From: Didymella arachidicola
Lineage: Eukaryota; Ascomycota; Dothideomycetes; Pleosporales; Didymellaceae
Direction: 5' to 3'
NCBI GenBank assembly: GCA_016630955.3
Contig: CM049997.1
Location: 930,001 to 994,000 of the forward strand
Length of the DNA: 64,000 nt
Notes under the pieces: generated by a model
Databases searched by the model: none
What the model saw: only the letters and a program-made list of their open reading frames with translations
What the model was told of the DNA's origin: nothing
Made by a program: the position numbers and the translations under genes
Shown here: in pieces, positions 1 to 11,963 of the stretch
How positions within the stretch are numbered: position 1 is the first letter of the stretch
Layout of the letters: each line of letters begins with the position of its first letter

Positions 1-1
1 C

Positions 2-562
2 GCGCGCTGGAACACAACACTGATCACCGCGCTCCTCGACGGCACAACAAAAGCATTGAAGGCCGCCGGTGTGCGCGACGAGAACATCGTAATCCAATCC
101 GTGCCCGGCTCATATGAGCTTCCCTACGCAGTCAAGCAGCTGTACAGCGCGTCGCAGGTGCAGAGCTCCGTGGGCGGAGTGGTGGGCGCAGCTGCCGACC
201 TTCTGGGCTCAGCCTCGGACCTGACGAAGCTCAGCGTGAGCGGAGACAAGGCAGGCGAGAAGAGCACACAGCCGTTTGATGCGATTGTGGCGATTGGCGT
301 GCTGATCAAGGGCGAGACGATGCATTTCGAGTACATTGCCGACGCAGTTAGTCATGGCTTGATGAAGCTGCAGCTCGATGGCAATGTGCCGGTCATTTTT
401 GGCTTGCTCACGTTGTTGAGTGAAGAGCAGGGTTTGTACCGTGCGGGTATTGCGGGACCGGGGAAGAATGAGGGGCACAACCATGGCGAGGACTGGGGGA
501 GTGCGGCGGTTGAGCTGGGTGTTAAGAGGAAGGGGTGGGTTGAGGGCAAGTACGTCGACTAG
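2..562 (+). CDS. RIB4: 6,7-dimethyl-8-ribityllumazine synthase, 5'-truncated by window edge
   Basis: Catalyses the penultimate step of riboflavin synthesis, joining 5-amino-6-ribitylamino-uracil with 3,4-dihydroxy-2-butanone 4-phosphate. The frame is open from base 2 and begins with ARWNTTLITALLDG, the conserved substrate-binding ARWN strand, so the true start lies upstream of the window. Further family marks are the VPGSYELPYA loop, GVLIKGETMHFEYI with the catalytic-region His, and PVIFGLLT near the C terminus. Between the SYELP helix and the FDAIVAIGV strand sits a hydrophilic insert of about 35 residues, as is usual for ascomycete enzymes compared with bacterial ones. The stop is TAG at 560-562. 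No intron is visible in this part. The next gene on this strand starts about 1.46 kb downstream. Confidence 0.93.
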   Translation, partial: ARWNTTLITALLDGTTKALKAAGVRDENIVIQSVPGSYELPYAVKQLYSASQVQSSVGGVVGAAADLLGSASDLTKLSVSGDKAGEKSTQPFDAIVAIGVLIKGETMHFEYIADAVSHGLMKLQLDGNVPVIFGLLTLLSEEQGLYRAGIAGPGKNEGHNHGEDWGSAAVELGVKRKGWVEGKYVD

Positions 563-2021
563 GTTCATGAGGGCCTGGGATTCCACAAATGATTACGAGA
601 TACCACGAGATACTCGAAATAAGTAAAATAAGTACAAACAGCTCAGGATATGGTACGAGCATGTGCGGGACAGACTCAGTGAGCTGGAGAATGCCAGAAC
701 TACTACTGCTGACGCAAGACCGCGATGCCACAAATGGCTTGCCATTTCAACAATCGTAGTTCTGCTCCCTGATATGAACACCTCCAATCGGTTGCTGGTC
801 GGCCTTCATCTTAGTGTGAGGTGTCGATATCGTCGATGTCAAAAACACCAGATCGCCGTAATGTGAACCGTTACAGCAACATTTTAGTAATGTTGCGTCA
901 GGGTGTAGGCTGCACAGCAAAGATGGTCTGATCGTTTCGTTGTTCCTGGACCGTCAGTAATTTCCCAGCTAGGGTCGTGTGCTGGGCCAAAGCAGACAGC
1001 GACCCTCACGTGAGCCAAATCAATCGTCCTGGCACAGACATGCCATCGCAGTACCCGCAAGGAACGATCGAGCGCAGATGTCGTCGGTCAGATGCATAAT
1101 GGTCCTGCCACCAATAGTCGGTGCGGGGAGGCGATGACGTCGTGGCTGAACGACACCGGTTGAGCATGTCGTGGGATAAATCGGTGCGCATGGGTACGGA
1201 GCGACTCTGAAGCACATGGGCGATATGTGCTCATCTGCAGGAGTGTGCGCGATTCCTTTCTGCGTGCATCGATGTGTGGGGTGGTTTGATGAGCTGGTGA
1301 AGGTGACAACGAGTGGAGGAGAGACCGCGTCGAGCCAGGGGAATCTGGGAAAGTGCAGCCCGTGCGCGCGACCAGCGTCTGCTGAACCCAGACCTCACAT
1401 TCTTACAAGCCATCACCCGCCTGCCGCCAGCCGTCTGCCTCCGTAAAGTGCTGCTGCGTGCTCGCCAGACCCATCTTCCTACTGTCTGCCCCGTCTCAGC
1501 TGCATCGAGCGAGGTGCGAGTCGCCGGCACGTCTCTCACCGCGTCGGTCGCGCGTGTGGATCCGCATCCTTTCCAACCCTGCAGGGCCTCCGAGTCCAGC
1601 ACCGCGTCAGATATTGTTTCCGACCACAACACCCAACGACCCCTAATACAGTGATGGCGCGCGCGAGGGGCTGCTAAACTGACGGACGCCGTTCTTTTTG
1701 GTGCGCCGCTGCAGCTTTCGGTTGATAATTCAAGCACTGGCAGCGACTCTGCGCCGAGGGAGAGGCACATTGTGTGTGCTAGAAGGCACAGCGACATCGA
1801 CATTCGCGTCGCGCAGCTTGCAGCGGGTCTGTCGAAGAAGGTGAAGGCGTCGCATGCTGCCGAGCGCCAACCCAGGCCCCAGCACCTCTCAGCACGTCTT
1901 CACTGATCAACAATGAGCAGCGCTCTTACCGCCTGCTGAACGCCTGCAATCTGGACACCAGTACCACACCCTCCGCTTCTGCGCCTGCACGATATCCCCT
2001 ACACATCCAGCACCGAGCACC
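563..2021. other. Intergenic region between RIB4 and SET1
   Basis: About 1.46 kb without a gene I can support. It should hold the RIB4 3' UTR and the SET1 promoter and leader. A 190-codon minus-strand ORF (1231-1803) has low-complexity Ser/Arg/Ala composition and no recognisable motif. Confidence 0.5.
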
Positions 2022-5000
2022 ATGTCGCGTTCTGATCAACGTATAACATTGCAAGCCCTCACGCCCTTGACCAATACAGATTCGTCTCCACCGCCGCCTG
2101 GCAAGCTGGCCAGTCCGCGGTCAATGAAATCTTCATACGAAACGATGCACAAGTCTGCCGCCTCGCTTGCAGTGCCGTCGGGCACGCTTGGCAATGGCAC
2201 CGACACCATCACACCCATAAACACGCCGCCCGAGACGCGGATAACAATATTTCCTTCGGATGGCGTGCTCGGCCAACGCATAACATACGACCCGCTCCTC
2301 GACTCGAAGTTGGACAAAAAGGCCCGTCAGTCACGGCCGCCGACATACAAACAAATACTGGATAAGGTATGAAGGCTACACTCGATATGACCAGATGTGG
2401 TCGCCCTGTGACATTAAGGCTGACTTGACTTGTGTTACAGGGCGACCCATCTCCACCTCCAGATCCCCGTCTGGCCATAGCTGGCTACAGCACAGGCGCA
2501 TATGCCATCAAGACCGTGGGACCAGCTGCGCCTAAGACGAAGCTGCGGCTAGCGCCTTATGTCGCAAAACCATACTCTTTCGATTCGCGCATTTCTTGCG
2601 GCCCTGGGCCTGCTACTCAAGTGGTTGTTACTGGCTTCGACCCACTGACAGCGGATGCGCAATTGCGCGGTTTCTTCTCTACTTACGGCGAGGTCGAGAA
2701 GTTGCAAAACCAGGTTCATCCAGACAATGGCAGTCCTCTTGGAATTTGTCTTATCAAGTTCCGCGATTCCACACCTATGCGTAATGCACCAACGATCAAA
2801 GCATCGACAGCAGCCAAGCGCGCCGAGAAGGAGGGTACGGGCCAACGAATTGGTACAGGAACCCATCCAGTGAGGGTTCATACAGATCGCGAAGGGAGAA
2901 GATGCGCAAAGCTCGTGGACATGGCGGTGCGGCAGACTCGCAAGGAGCAGGACAAGCTGCGGGCCAAGCTTGCTGCACAATCAGCGAAAGCCTCGACCCC
3001 CTCTACCTTGGCGGGCTTCGATCTGCCAGCAAACGTGCCTAAAGGGCCTTCCGGGAAGGGTGCACGCCCGCCGCCACCGATGTCGATGCCCCGAGAGCCC
3101 TTGTCGCGCAAGGCAGCACTTTCCCACCTTATCGAACGCGAACCGATCAAACCGTCGATGAAGCGCACGCCGTACCTCTTCATCGCCCATCAATATGTGC
3201 CAGTATTGGCCACAACCGTAGACCATCTTAAAAGGCGTCTAAAGGCCTTCAAATGGAGTGCAGTCCGGTGCGATCAGACTGGCTACTTTGTTACGTTCGA
3301 GGAGTCGAAACGCGGAGAGGATGAGACTGTGCGATGCTTTCGCGAGTGTCATATGCAGGCGTTGTTCACATATGTGATGAACATGGAATGCAATCAGTAT
3401 GGCGACCCACAATACGAGCGAAGCCCGAGCCCAGAGAGGGTCCTTGCGGACAAAAAGCGAAAGGCTATTGAAGAGCGGATCGCTGAGGAAGAAGCCGCAG
3501 ACCTGGAGCTTGAGAAGAAGCAAAGAGCTGACTCACTGGATCCCGTTCTTGCTGCACTTGATCAACTAAAGCATGAGCTGTCTGAAAAGTTGCTTGGAGA
3601 TATCAAATCCCGCATCGCAGGTCCTGCTTTGCTGGACATCATGTCTTCAGAACGCCAAGCTGCGAAACGTCGAAAGCTCAATATCCAGGACCCTCAAACC
3701 AAAGAGAACAACATGCTGACACCCATGTTGGATCCTTTCGCAGCGGCTACTCCCAAAGGACGTAATGGAGGCTTCGCAGCAGGACGCAATCGCAATGCGC
3801 TTGGCCCTCTTGACCGCAACAAGAGAGGGAAGAAGCCGCTTCGCGTTGTCAATGCATTTGCAGATGAGCGTAGAAAAGCATCCGCACCAAAGCCAAAGAT
3901 CGCGCGTGGTCTTCATCGGCAGATGCTGGAAATGTTTGAGCCTGCAGAAGAATCAGACGACGAAGGTCGCAGCACTCTCACCCGAGGCACTGAAGAGCAG
4001 GAGAGCCGACCAATCAGCCGTGCCCATTCCACCGATGTCGAGGACGAGGAAGAGTCCTCAAGGGCCCACCGCGCAAAGCGGCGGCGAATCGAGACCGGTT
4101 GGGGTGAGGATAGTGATGAGGAGATGGATGACACGCATGCTCGGAGTTTGCTGGCCCATTGTATTCACAAAGACCCCGAAAACATGGCAGAGAAAGAACT
4201 GGAACAAGTTCTTGCTATCCTTCCGCGTTCTTCGCCTATCTGGAAGAAAGCAGACAAAGCCCTCAAAGGTTTTAGGCGATTGCGCAAGATCGAACAAGAG
4301 GCAGACGCAATCTTTGGGGTGGAAACACCACCTGAAGACAAACTCGAGCCCACTGTTGTCATCACTAATGAAGAAGACGAGGAGTCCAAGCTCATCGAGA
4401 CCACGGAGAAGGAAGCACCTGCACCAGCCAAGAAGGGCACCGCTAAATCTAAGAAGAAGACTAAGAAGCAGATCGAAGAAGAGATCAAGGCTGCGAAGGC
4501 AGAAATCAAGGAGGAGGTTGTCGACGTTGCTGACGCCGTCGAAGAGCAGCTTGCTGAAGTCAAGAAGCCTGAGATCGTCACCGAGGTATCCATCGCCGAA
4601 GAGACTCCAGAGGAGGACGATCGCAGCTCTGTATACTGGGGAGTGTCTTCTGACGAACCACGCAAGACCGTCGAGGATGATCTTAGCGTCGTGATGGACA
4701 TCGACGGCTGGCAACACATGCTGAAGGATGAAGAAGACCTGAGAACCCTCAAAATAGCTCTGGAATACATCGACGCCGCCAAGATTCAGGATGCGCAGTC
4801 TTGGGCCTGGAAGCAGAAGTCGATCAAGCACCTAAACAATTCTGGGGAGGCAGGTGTGTCGCGCAAGGAGACTAAGATCGAAGGCTACTATTTGCCTAAC
4901 TCTACAGGCTCGGCCAGGACTGAGGGCGTCAAGAAGATCCGCGAGTCAGAGAAGTCGAAGTACCTGCCTCACCGCATCCGTGTTGTCAAGGAGCGTGAGG

Positions 5001-5690
5001 AACGTCAACGGCGAGCCAAGCAGGAGGACAAATCTGTCATCTCTGTCGAAGGCTTCAAGTTCACAACTGGTTCTCAGAAGGCATCTACTGCCAACTCTCG
5101 CGCAAACCGTGCGAATAATCGCCGGATGGTCAACGATATCAACATCTCCAAGGTCTCCGGCGCTGACGGTGATGCTTTGCGCTTTAATCAACTGAAGAAG
5201 CGCAAGAAGCTCGTCAAATTCGATCGCTCTGCCATTCACAACTGGGGTCTCTACGCCGAAGAAAATATCGTTGCCAACGATATGATCATCGAGTATGTCG
5301 GTGATAGAGTCCGGCAACGAGTTGCAGATCTTCGTGAGGCCAAGTACGACATGCAAGGCGTTGGTTCAAGTTACCTCTTCCGTATTGACGAAGATACGGT
5401 CATCGATGCTACCAAGATGGGTGGCATTGCGCGTTTCATCAACCACAGCTGTACGCCAAATTGTACAGCAAAGATCATCCGAGTCGACAACTCAAAGCGC
5501 ATTGTCATCTATGCTTTGCGTGATATCGGCAAAGGTAGGGTTAGCTCCTCCGTATATTGTATTGCAGCAATGCTAACCTTCCGCAGATGAGGAACTCACT
5601 TACGACTACAAGTTCGAACGCGAGATGGATGCCACCGACCGTATCCCTTGTCTTTGCGGGTCCATCGGTTGCAAAGGCTTCCTCAACTGA
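2022..5690 (+). CDS. SET1: Histone H3 lysine-4 methyltransferase Set1 (COMPASS catalytic subunit)
   Basis: Methylates H3K4 as the catalytic subunit of the nuclear COMPASS complex. Exons 2022-2366, 2441-5534 and 5587-5690 give 1180 residues. The introns (74 and 52 nt) start GTATGA and GTAGGG and end ACAG and CGCAG. Domains in order: a Pro/Ser/Thr-rich N terminus; an RRM around residues 174-230 (VVVTGFDPLTADAQL); a long charged middle with Lys/Glu-rich stretches; an N-SET segment (YYLPNSTGSARTEG, then KIRESEKSKYLPHR); the SET domain about 1041-1160 with HNWGLYA, RFINHSCTPNC and LTYDYKFE; and a post-SET zinc cluster CLCGSIGC ending in GFLN. The second splice restores the canonical GKDEELTYDYKF junction. 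All catalytic signatures are intact and the length is normal for the family. Confidence 0.97.
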
Positions 5691-6591
5691 TCGCAGTACA
5701 TCCTCTTCCACTTGGGTCACAACTGTCTCAACTACGTTACACTTGCGCGACCACTGTTGCGCTTTGGCGCTTCTTCAACAATACGGGACGGATGTCAATT
5801 TGAGTCGGGCCAAAGCCAGGGTCATTTGGAAGAGATTGCATTCACCGGCGTTACATTCTTCACATATCATACCACGGCCCACAATGTATTACTGACAGGA
5901 AAAGCGGACAGGCGTCTTTCACACCTCATGCCATCGAGATTGGCCTTTCTTGCATTGCCTTGGTGTTCGGACACATTGTACAATCTTGACGCTGTATATG
6001 TCTGCAGCAGACGATTCGCGAGTCGTGCAGGGCTACTTGTTTGCTCTATTTATCTGCTGGTGCTACGGCATGCCGCAGGGATTAGTTAGGTCTGCTGAAT
6101 GCGTACGTATGAGAGAAATGCAGTAGTTGCGTCCCGAGAACGAAATATACATTGATGCCCAGGAAGTGACTTGAGCGTTGGACAATCGGGTTGCCGTCAG
6201 TTTTAACTTCAAGGCTGACGGTTGTTGCACCATGTTGCACATTCAGAGAGCCTGTCAGCGGCCTCGGAGCATCGGACTGGATCGTGTTTCCACATCAAGA
6301 CGCAGTGTCCGACCCACGCTCCGGACCGCACCTGCGACGCCATTGAAAAGATACCAAGTTTCGACTAGTCTTTATTCGGGTTCCCAGTCCTTCTTTCCAT
6401 GCCCATGTTTACACAGCACATCCGCTGCCACACAGCCCATTTTATTCCCATTGTCTAGTCCTTCTTTCGTATCTTCACGCAATGCTTGCTCCCTTTGTCC
6501 TTTTGACGAAGTGCTTTCTCCTTTGATCTTGATGTCGCCCACCATCGTACATGGTCCAACTAGCATTTCCAAGTGCTACGGAAAGTAGCCC
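5691..6591. other. Intergenic region between SET1 and the Zn(II)2Cys6 gene
   Basis: About 0.9 kb that probably holds the SET1 3' UTR and the promoter of the downstream regulator. Small ORFs here show no coding signature. Confidence 0.5.
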
Positions 6592-8322
6592 ATGGTATTT
6601 CGAGGTCGGCCATCGAAAGCATGCCAACGGTGCCGTGAACGACGACTCCGCGTACGTATGCATGTTTTGCTACTTTTACATGCGCGATTCTGCTCTCTTG
6701 CTAACACTGCGCAGTGCGACTTTCAAAGACATAGCTGTAGCTCATGCATCCGTGTCTCAGCACCATGCGTCGGTTACCGTGATACCGACACGATCCGCAT
6801 CGCTGACGAAACCGACGATGTCCGCTCGAAAGCTGTTGCTGGTGGCTCTGCCGCAAGTTCACCTCAGATCGCTTACCTTGCACCGGACATGGAGACTGCT
6901 GGACGAGATATGTTTTTCGCCAGCTATGTCTGCGATTTCAGTCAGACATGGGATGTTCTGCTGAAGTACTCCAACTCAGCCAGTGTGCCGGAACACCTGG
7001 CTCTTAGTCTTGATGCTGTTAGTATGGCCTTCATGGCACACAACACTGGCTCGAGCCAAGCGAAGGCCTTGAGCAGGAAGAAGTACGTTGCTGCGCTGCG
7101 TACTATCAACATAGAATTGCAGGATGCGGAATCCGCCAGTAGTACGTCAATCTTCGAGGGCGCGTTACTCCTCGACCTCTTCGAGAAGATGACAAAGTCG
7201 TTTCCAGAAGAGGCTGCGCCTCGTCATGCACACGTGGAAGGAGCATTAACTCTTGCAAAACTGCGAGGTCTCGATTCATTCCAGGAAGGGCCGGAACTGA
7301 GATTGCTCTTGGGACTGTCGCTGAATGCGACGATCTGCTGCCTCACCACAAGGACGAGGGTTCCCGAGACAATTAGAATGATCCGAGAACATTTGGCGCA
7401 GTCTGTCAACACAGAAAGTATGAATTGGAAGCTCAGTAACGTTCTGATGGATATTGTAGATCTTATTGCAGATATCCGTACGAATCTGACACCAGAAACA
7501 AAGGCTGCAAGGTGTGCTATTCTTGACAACCATCTCAAGAACATAGCCACCGAGGCTCCTCCTGTGTGGTCGTACGAGCGAGTTGTAGCTCCGCCGGAAC
7601 ACAGGAAGGGAATCTTTCCAGACGATCCACCACCCCTATATGACACATACCCTAACCGAGCCGTCTTGCAAACCTGGAACGTCCTGCGGCTACTTCGGAT
7701 TTTGCTTTACGAAGAGCTGGACTCGCACTGCCCAACGCCAGCGTTCTCATCAAAATTGCCTCCGACTCCCTCATTTATAGCACCTACTATACAGCAGATC
7801 TGTGCGACAGTTCCACACATAACAGACTGCTCTTTGTTCACATCCCATCGACTACCCCCAGGATCGCCGTGTCAACACTCGTGCCTGCCAAATTCAGGCA
7901 CACCACATGCGATACCACATGTTCTCGACGCTTTCATCCTCATCTTTCCGCTCTATGTTGCTGCATGGTCGCGCTACTGTTCTCCATCGACCCGCGACTG
8001 GATACTGGATCAACTCAAGCACATTGCGGCGCATTTTGGCATCCTGGAAGCAGATGCTGTCCGTGACATCTTGCTCAGGGAGGCGGACACAAGAGTCTCT
8101 GCGAGCTCGTGGTACGTAGCAAGTTGCACGCTCGATGTCTTCGCACATAGCTCACAGTGTCAAGGACTATCAGGCGGAAACAGTTCGACTATGTCCTTCT
8201 TCGTCATGTTTCGGCTTTCTACGGGCTTAGTCTCTGACGAAGGATTGCGATCAATGGGTGCCTCCCGGTCAAGCGTAGGAGCAAGCAAAGCATCTACATT
8301 TTCGTGTGATGGAGCCCGGTAG
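6592..8322 (+). CDS. Zn(II)2Cys6 fungal transcription factor
   Basis: DNA-binding regulator of the Gal4-type binuclear zinc cluster class. A 63-nt intron (6652-6714, GTACGT...GCAG) is a multiple of three without a stop, so the unspliced frame also stays open. Splicing it joins CQRCRERRLR to CDFQRHSCSSC and gives the exact C-x2-C-x6-C-x6-C-x2-C-x6-C spacing at about residues 11-38; the unspliced form breaks that spacing, which is strong evidence for the intron. The spliced protein has about 555 residues. The remainder resembles the fungal-specific regulatory domain (helical, with a LLLDLFEKM segment). The last 60-70 residues look less conserved, so an extra 3' intron cannot be excluded. The gene converges on the rhamnogalacturonan lyase, with stops 137 bp apart. 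Target genes are unknown. Confidence 0.85.
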   Translation: MVFRGRPSKACQRCRERRLRVRMHVLLLLHARFCSLANTAQCDFQRHSCSSCIRVSAPCVGYRDTDTIRIADETDDVRSKAVAGGSAASSPQIAYLAPDMETAGRDMFFASYVCDFSQTWDVLLKYSNSASVPEHLALSLDAVSMAFMAHNTGSSQAKALSRKKYVAALRTINIELQDAESASSTSIFEGALLLDLFEKMTKSFPEEAAPRHAHVEGALTLAKLRGLDSFQEGPELRLLLGLSLNATICCLTTRTRVPETIRMIREHLAQSVNTESMNWKLSNVLMDIVDLIADIRTNLTPETKAARCAILDNHLKNIATEAPPVWSYERVVAPPEHRKGIFPDDPPPLYDTYPNRAVLQTWNVLRLLRILLYEELDSHCPTPAFSSKLPPTPSFIAPTIQQICATVPHITDCSLFTSHRLPPGSPCQHSCLPNSGTPHAIPHVLDAFILIFPLYVAAWSRYCSPSTRDWILDQLKHIAAHFGILEADAVRDILLREADTRVSASSWYVASCTLDVFAHSSQCQGLSGGNSSTMSFFVMFRLSTGLVSDEGLRSMGASRSSVGASKASTFSCDGAR

Positions 8323-8459
8323 TAGTGAGCCATAGATGCTGGACTTCAGATGCTTGGCTCGACGGCAATTACAGCCATTGACGTGTTATTGCCCGAAAAT
8401 AAGTTGACATGTCAATGGAGCCTCAGAAAGGCGACCAGTACCCAACTACCACGTATCTC

Positions 8460-10298
8460 TTACAGGACCCACTCTAAGGTGATGCTATCCCACAGTATAC
8501 CCCTCCATAGCGTATACCTCTCCGTCTTGAAACTGAGCTTATTCTTCCCCTGTCCCAAGTTCGCAACATCGATATCGTACTGCAAGAATCGCCACTCCCC
8601 ACTGGTCGTACCAGAACGGTACAGCGCCGGATCGCTCGCCAACGAGTCTTTACTTATCGTCCCTATCGTCTGATTGCCATTGAGATAGATCGAAAGCGCA
8701 GTGCTCTGACTATACCCCGCCAGACTCACACTGAGCCTCGCCTTCTTCGCACCAACTGGAGCGGTGGCGTTGAACACGACATCCCAGCTCCCAAGCTGCG
8801 AGGACGCGTAGTACCAGTCTTTCGTCTTGGACTTGCCCACTACGAAGGTGAGATTCGCAGGCGACTTTTCGGTCAGACCGTGGACGTGGGGTCCTGAGTT
8901 CCTGAACCCTGTGGCTTTCTTGTCGAAGGCGCCGATTTGGAAGATTTTGCGCGTGTTGGAAGGCACGGTCCATGTCAGGGCACCGAGGTTTGTGGTCGAA
9001 TCCTTGGTAATGGTGATAGGTGAGGACGTGAAGTTCGTGTACACATCACCGATTTTGCCGCCGTTTGAAGCGGCGATCAGACCGTAAGAGCCGGACCGGA
9101 TGTGCGGGATTGAGAAGTGGCCCAATGCGTCGGCGAAGGTGGTGTAGTAGTAGCCTGATCCTTGGATGAGAGGACGCGTCGAGGTGTTTGTGTCGCCGAT
9201 AAAGATTGCTGCGCCGGCGGCGGGGCGGCCGTCGGACAGGGTGAGTTTTCCCTTTAAAGCGCCGCGAGAATGATACGCTGTGTTGTTCAGGAAGGCGTAG
9301 GGAAAGGTTGCACGCTCGTTAGCTGCGCGGGCTTTAACATCTGAGACAGAACCATCATTCTGGGGGCATATTAGATCAGGTCTTGAGAATTGAGGGGATA
9401 ACATACGAGGTACCAGAGCCATGGGCCCCAAATCTTGCCTGCTGGCTGCGGTATTTTGGCACCAACGCGGAAGTGAGATGTGTCCTGCACGACGTTCAGC
9501 TGCACGGCATCTCCGGTTGCAGACTCGCGGTGGACCTGCTTCGTCAGCTCTTCTCATCCAAGACATGTGTCGAAGTCAAACATACCGTCAGAGTCTGACT
9601 GAGGTGATTGCCAGGTTGATACTCGTTCGAAGGGTGGATATACCAGCTCCCAGTCTTCTCACCATACACACCGATGAAGTCCCTTTGCCTAACGTAGTTT
9701 GCAAAGTCATACTTGGTCACATAGCTACCATCGGGAAACAGAAATGTTTCATCTTGGACCTCTGTTGCGTTGGCATACAGTGCAAAGTCTGGCAACTTCT
9801 CGTTCTTATTGGTGTTGTACCCAATCGTGAAACGGGCCGGATCGAGGCGCCACAATGTTCGGAAGATGGAAAGATCTGGCAACGCTTTATTGACAAAGTA
9901 TTGGTACGCGCCTGCTAAATCTGGATAGATGACCCAGTGGAGGTCGCCGAGGGTCGACGAGAACGCAACGTCGATGAAGTCAGGTGAGTTTGAAACGATT
10001 CTGGCGCTGGTGTATACCAAATTCGCTTCTCCGTCTTCAAGGTAGGGCTTAGTCCAACATTTTCAGGATTCGAGGAGCAGTACGTACCAACGCCAGCGTA
10101 ATGCCCCTGCGCCTTTCCTACAGCATCTGAGCCTTGATATTGGAGGTTAGTGGCGTAGGTCGCGCCTTGCGTGAGATTCCACAAATCATTGCCAATGATC
10201 CACTGTGTTGAGTTCACTTGCTGCAGGAACGGCCCCTTAGCTAGTGCTGTCTTTGCTGCAGCAAGGAGCGCGACAAGTGAAGTGGTGCGCATCTTCAT
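8460..10298 (-). CDS. Secreted rhamnogalacturonan lyase (polysaccharide lyase family 4)
   Basis: Cleaves the rhamnogalacturonan-I backbone of pectin by beta-elimination outside the cell. Minus-strand exons 10298-10088, 10034-9586, 9535-9407 and 9359-8460 give 562 residues; the introns are 53, 50 and 47 nt. Residues 1-20 form a signal peptide (MKMRTTSLVALLAAAKTALA). The N-terminal catalytic part carries GHYAGVDGEANLVYTSARI, created by splicing, and TKYDFANYVRQRDFIGVYG. The middle has a fibronectin-III-like segment beginning KGKLTLSDGRPAAGA, and the C terminus is a carbohydrate-binding-like beta-sandwich. Lys178 (TKYD) and His222 (TVHRES) are candidates for the catalytic Lys/His pair known in the family; that assignment is inference. 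Length fits the longer PL4 subgroup. Confidence 0.92.
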
Positions 10299-11025
10299 GG
10301 CTGCGCTCGAGGACTGCGTGAATAATCATCATTCTTCTCTCCATGTGCTTTTATGTACTATTTACTTTGCGAGCACGCAATACTCTCGCGATAAGACGAG
10401 CAGCTTGTGCTGTCGGAGATCACAGCAAACATAGGACTGAATGTGGAAAGTGGAGCAAAGCTTATTCGAAAGAAGAAGCCGCTACGGACCGGGCACAGGG
10501 GTGTGACCATGAAGTCGCCCGTCATGTGGATCTCGGCAACGTTGGCGCTTTACCATCTCTTGCACAGGTTGCGTTATCGCCGGAAAAATTATGTCGTAAT
10601 TTCGCATGGCATTTCACATGACGGCTCGAATAACACCTGTATCAAAGAATTCGTATTTTGTTTCTCCATGGACATTCTTGCGAGCAATGCGTCTTCAGTT
10701 GATTCTGGATGTAGTGTACTTATTCCTGATCGAATATCAGATCAGGTGTACTGATGTCTCTGAGGACTGATAGATTCTGTAGCACAATTCGACAGTGTGC
10801 TAGTCTCGTTACATAGCATTCTGCATACAGTCAGCCCAGTCTCAAGCACTCTAGCGTGCTGGTACGGACATGTAATAATAAGTCGTCCAATGTGCGTGTC
10901 CTCGTAGCAGACCGCATCTCCTTGCAGGTCGCTGGTACCTCGGCGTGTCCCTTTGGGTATCTAGGAGCCTCTTGGCTCCGGGTTTGTATATCCCTCTCCC
11001 GATATCTCTTTCCTACTCTGCGAGC
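10299..11025. other. Upstream region of the rhamnogalacturonan lyase
   Basis: About 0.73 kb between two minus-strand genes. It should contain the lyase promoter and the 3' UTR of the snRNP gene. I see no other feature. Confidence 0.5.
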
Positions 11026-11669
11026 TTAGTCTGAGTCTGAGTCCATCTCCATCTCAGCGTCATCATCCTCCTCTTCTTCCTCCTTCTCCTCTTCTTCCGC
11101 TTTCCGCTTCTGGCCCTTAGCCCTATCCTGCTCGTTGACGGGTACTGCCTTCTCGAGGGCGGCATTAAATCCGGTGGGCTGCGCAGATGTCTCCTCAGTG
11201 GCCTTCTCCGGTAGATCAGGTTCAGGCATCTTGTATGTTCCATCAAGTTTCGCTACTGTGTCGGACTTGCTCTTGGCGTATGCAATTTGCTGCAACAGGT
11301 GAGATGCTATACGAGACATTCCAGATATCCTGACATACCATGTCCTTTCCAAAGAATGTGAAGCCCTGCAGCGCGCGCATGGCTTGTGTGGAGGAGTCGA
11401 TGTCGCGGAATACCACGTGCGCCTGGCCGCGCATCTTCATAGTCTTGAGTGCGACAATGTCTAGAATGACACCATACGTAGCGAACAGCATGTAGAGATT
11501 GCGCTTAAGGTCCTCTTTGGGGAGCTTGTCGTTCAGACCACGGATGTATAATCTGCAAATATGAATGCCTGTGCTGGATGTGGAGGTAGAAATGATCTTA
11601 CGTCCTGTTGGGCACGCCTTCCTTGTTCACAGGCACCGTGCCCGGCGGTCCTCGTACTTGTGTGGCCAT
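11026..11669 (-). CDS. U1A/U2B''-type snRNP RNA-binding protein (Msl1-like)
   Basis: Spliceosomal protein that binds the stem-loop of U1 or U2 snRNA. Exons 11669-11602, 11552-11339 and 11289-11026 give 181 residues; both introns are 49 nt. One RRM covers about residues 22-100: RNP2 is LYIRGL, RNP1 is RGQAHVVF, and NDKLPKEDLKRNLYMLF is the hallmark helix of the U1A/U2B'' family. After the RRM comes QIAYAKSKSDTVAKLDGTY, also typical. Instead of the second RRM of the animal proteins there is a short Lys/Glu/Asp-rich tail ending in MDSDSD. Yeast Msl1 is likewise a single-RRM protein, so a U2 role is slightly favoured over U1A (Mud1), but sequence alone does not settle it. It diverges from KIN28. 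Confidence 0.85.
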
Positions 11670-11963
11670 AATGGTTGATTGTGTCGATGGCTCGGTGGTT
11701 CAGAGCTCCCCGCAGAAATCGCGGTCGTCGCGCCAAGTCAAAAGTTTGGGGACGTGCGTGCTCGCCGCATTGTCCGTGGCAGATACGTCAACAACCATGG
11801 CAACTGTCTCGACAGCCCACTATAGGCGCAAAGAAAGAGAAGACGGACGGAGCAGCAGTATTGAATGGCAATTATAAACTGAGCGTCTTGATTGGCTCAC
11901 TTCTGACCTTCGTTCACCATCTGTAATGCGCCTTACCCAGGACACTCCTCCGCATCTCTCATA
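11670..11963. promoter_or_regulatory. Shared intergenic region between the snRNP gene and KIN28
   Basis: The 294-bp gap lies between two divergent start codons and must hold both promoters. No TATA box is evident. Confidence 0.4.

Noticed and set aside
1231..1803. 190-codon minus-strand ORF upstream of SET1
   Set aside because: Low-complexity Ser/Arg/Ala composition, no motif, overlapped by ORFs on the other strand.
3765..4694. 309-codon ORF inside SET1
   Set aside because: Another frame of the SET1 charged region; no independent signature.
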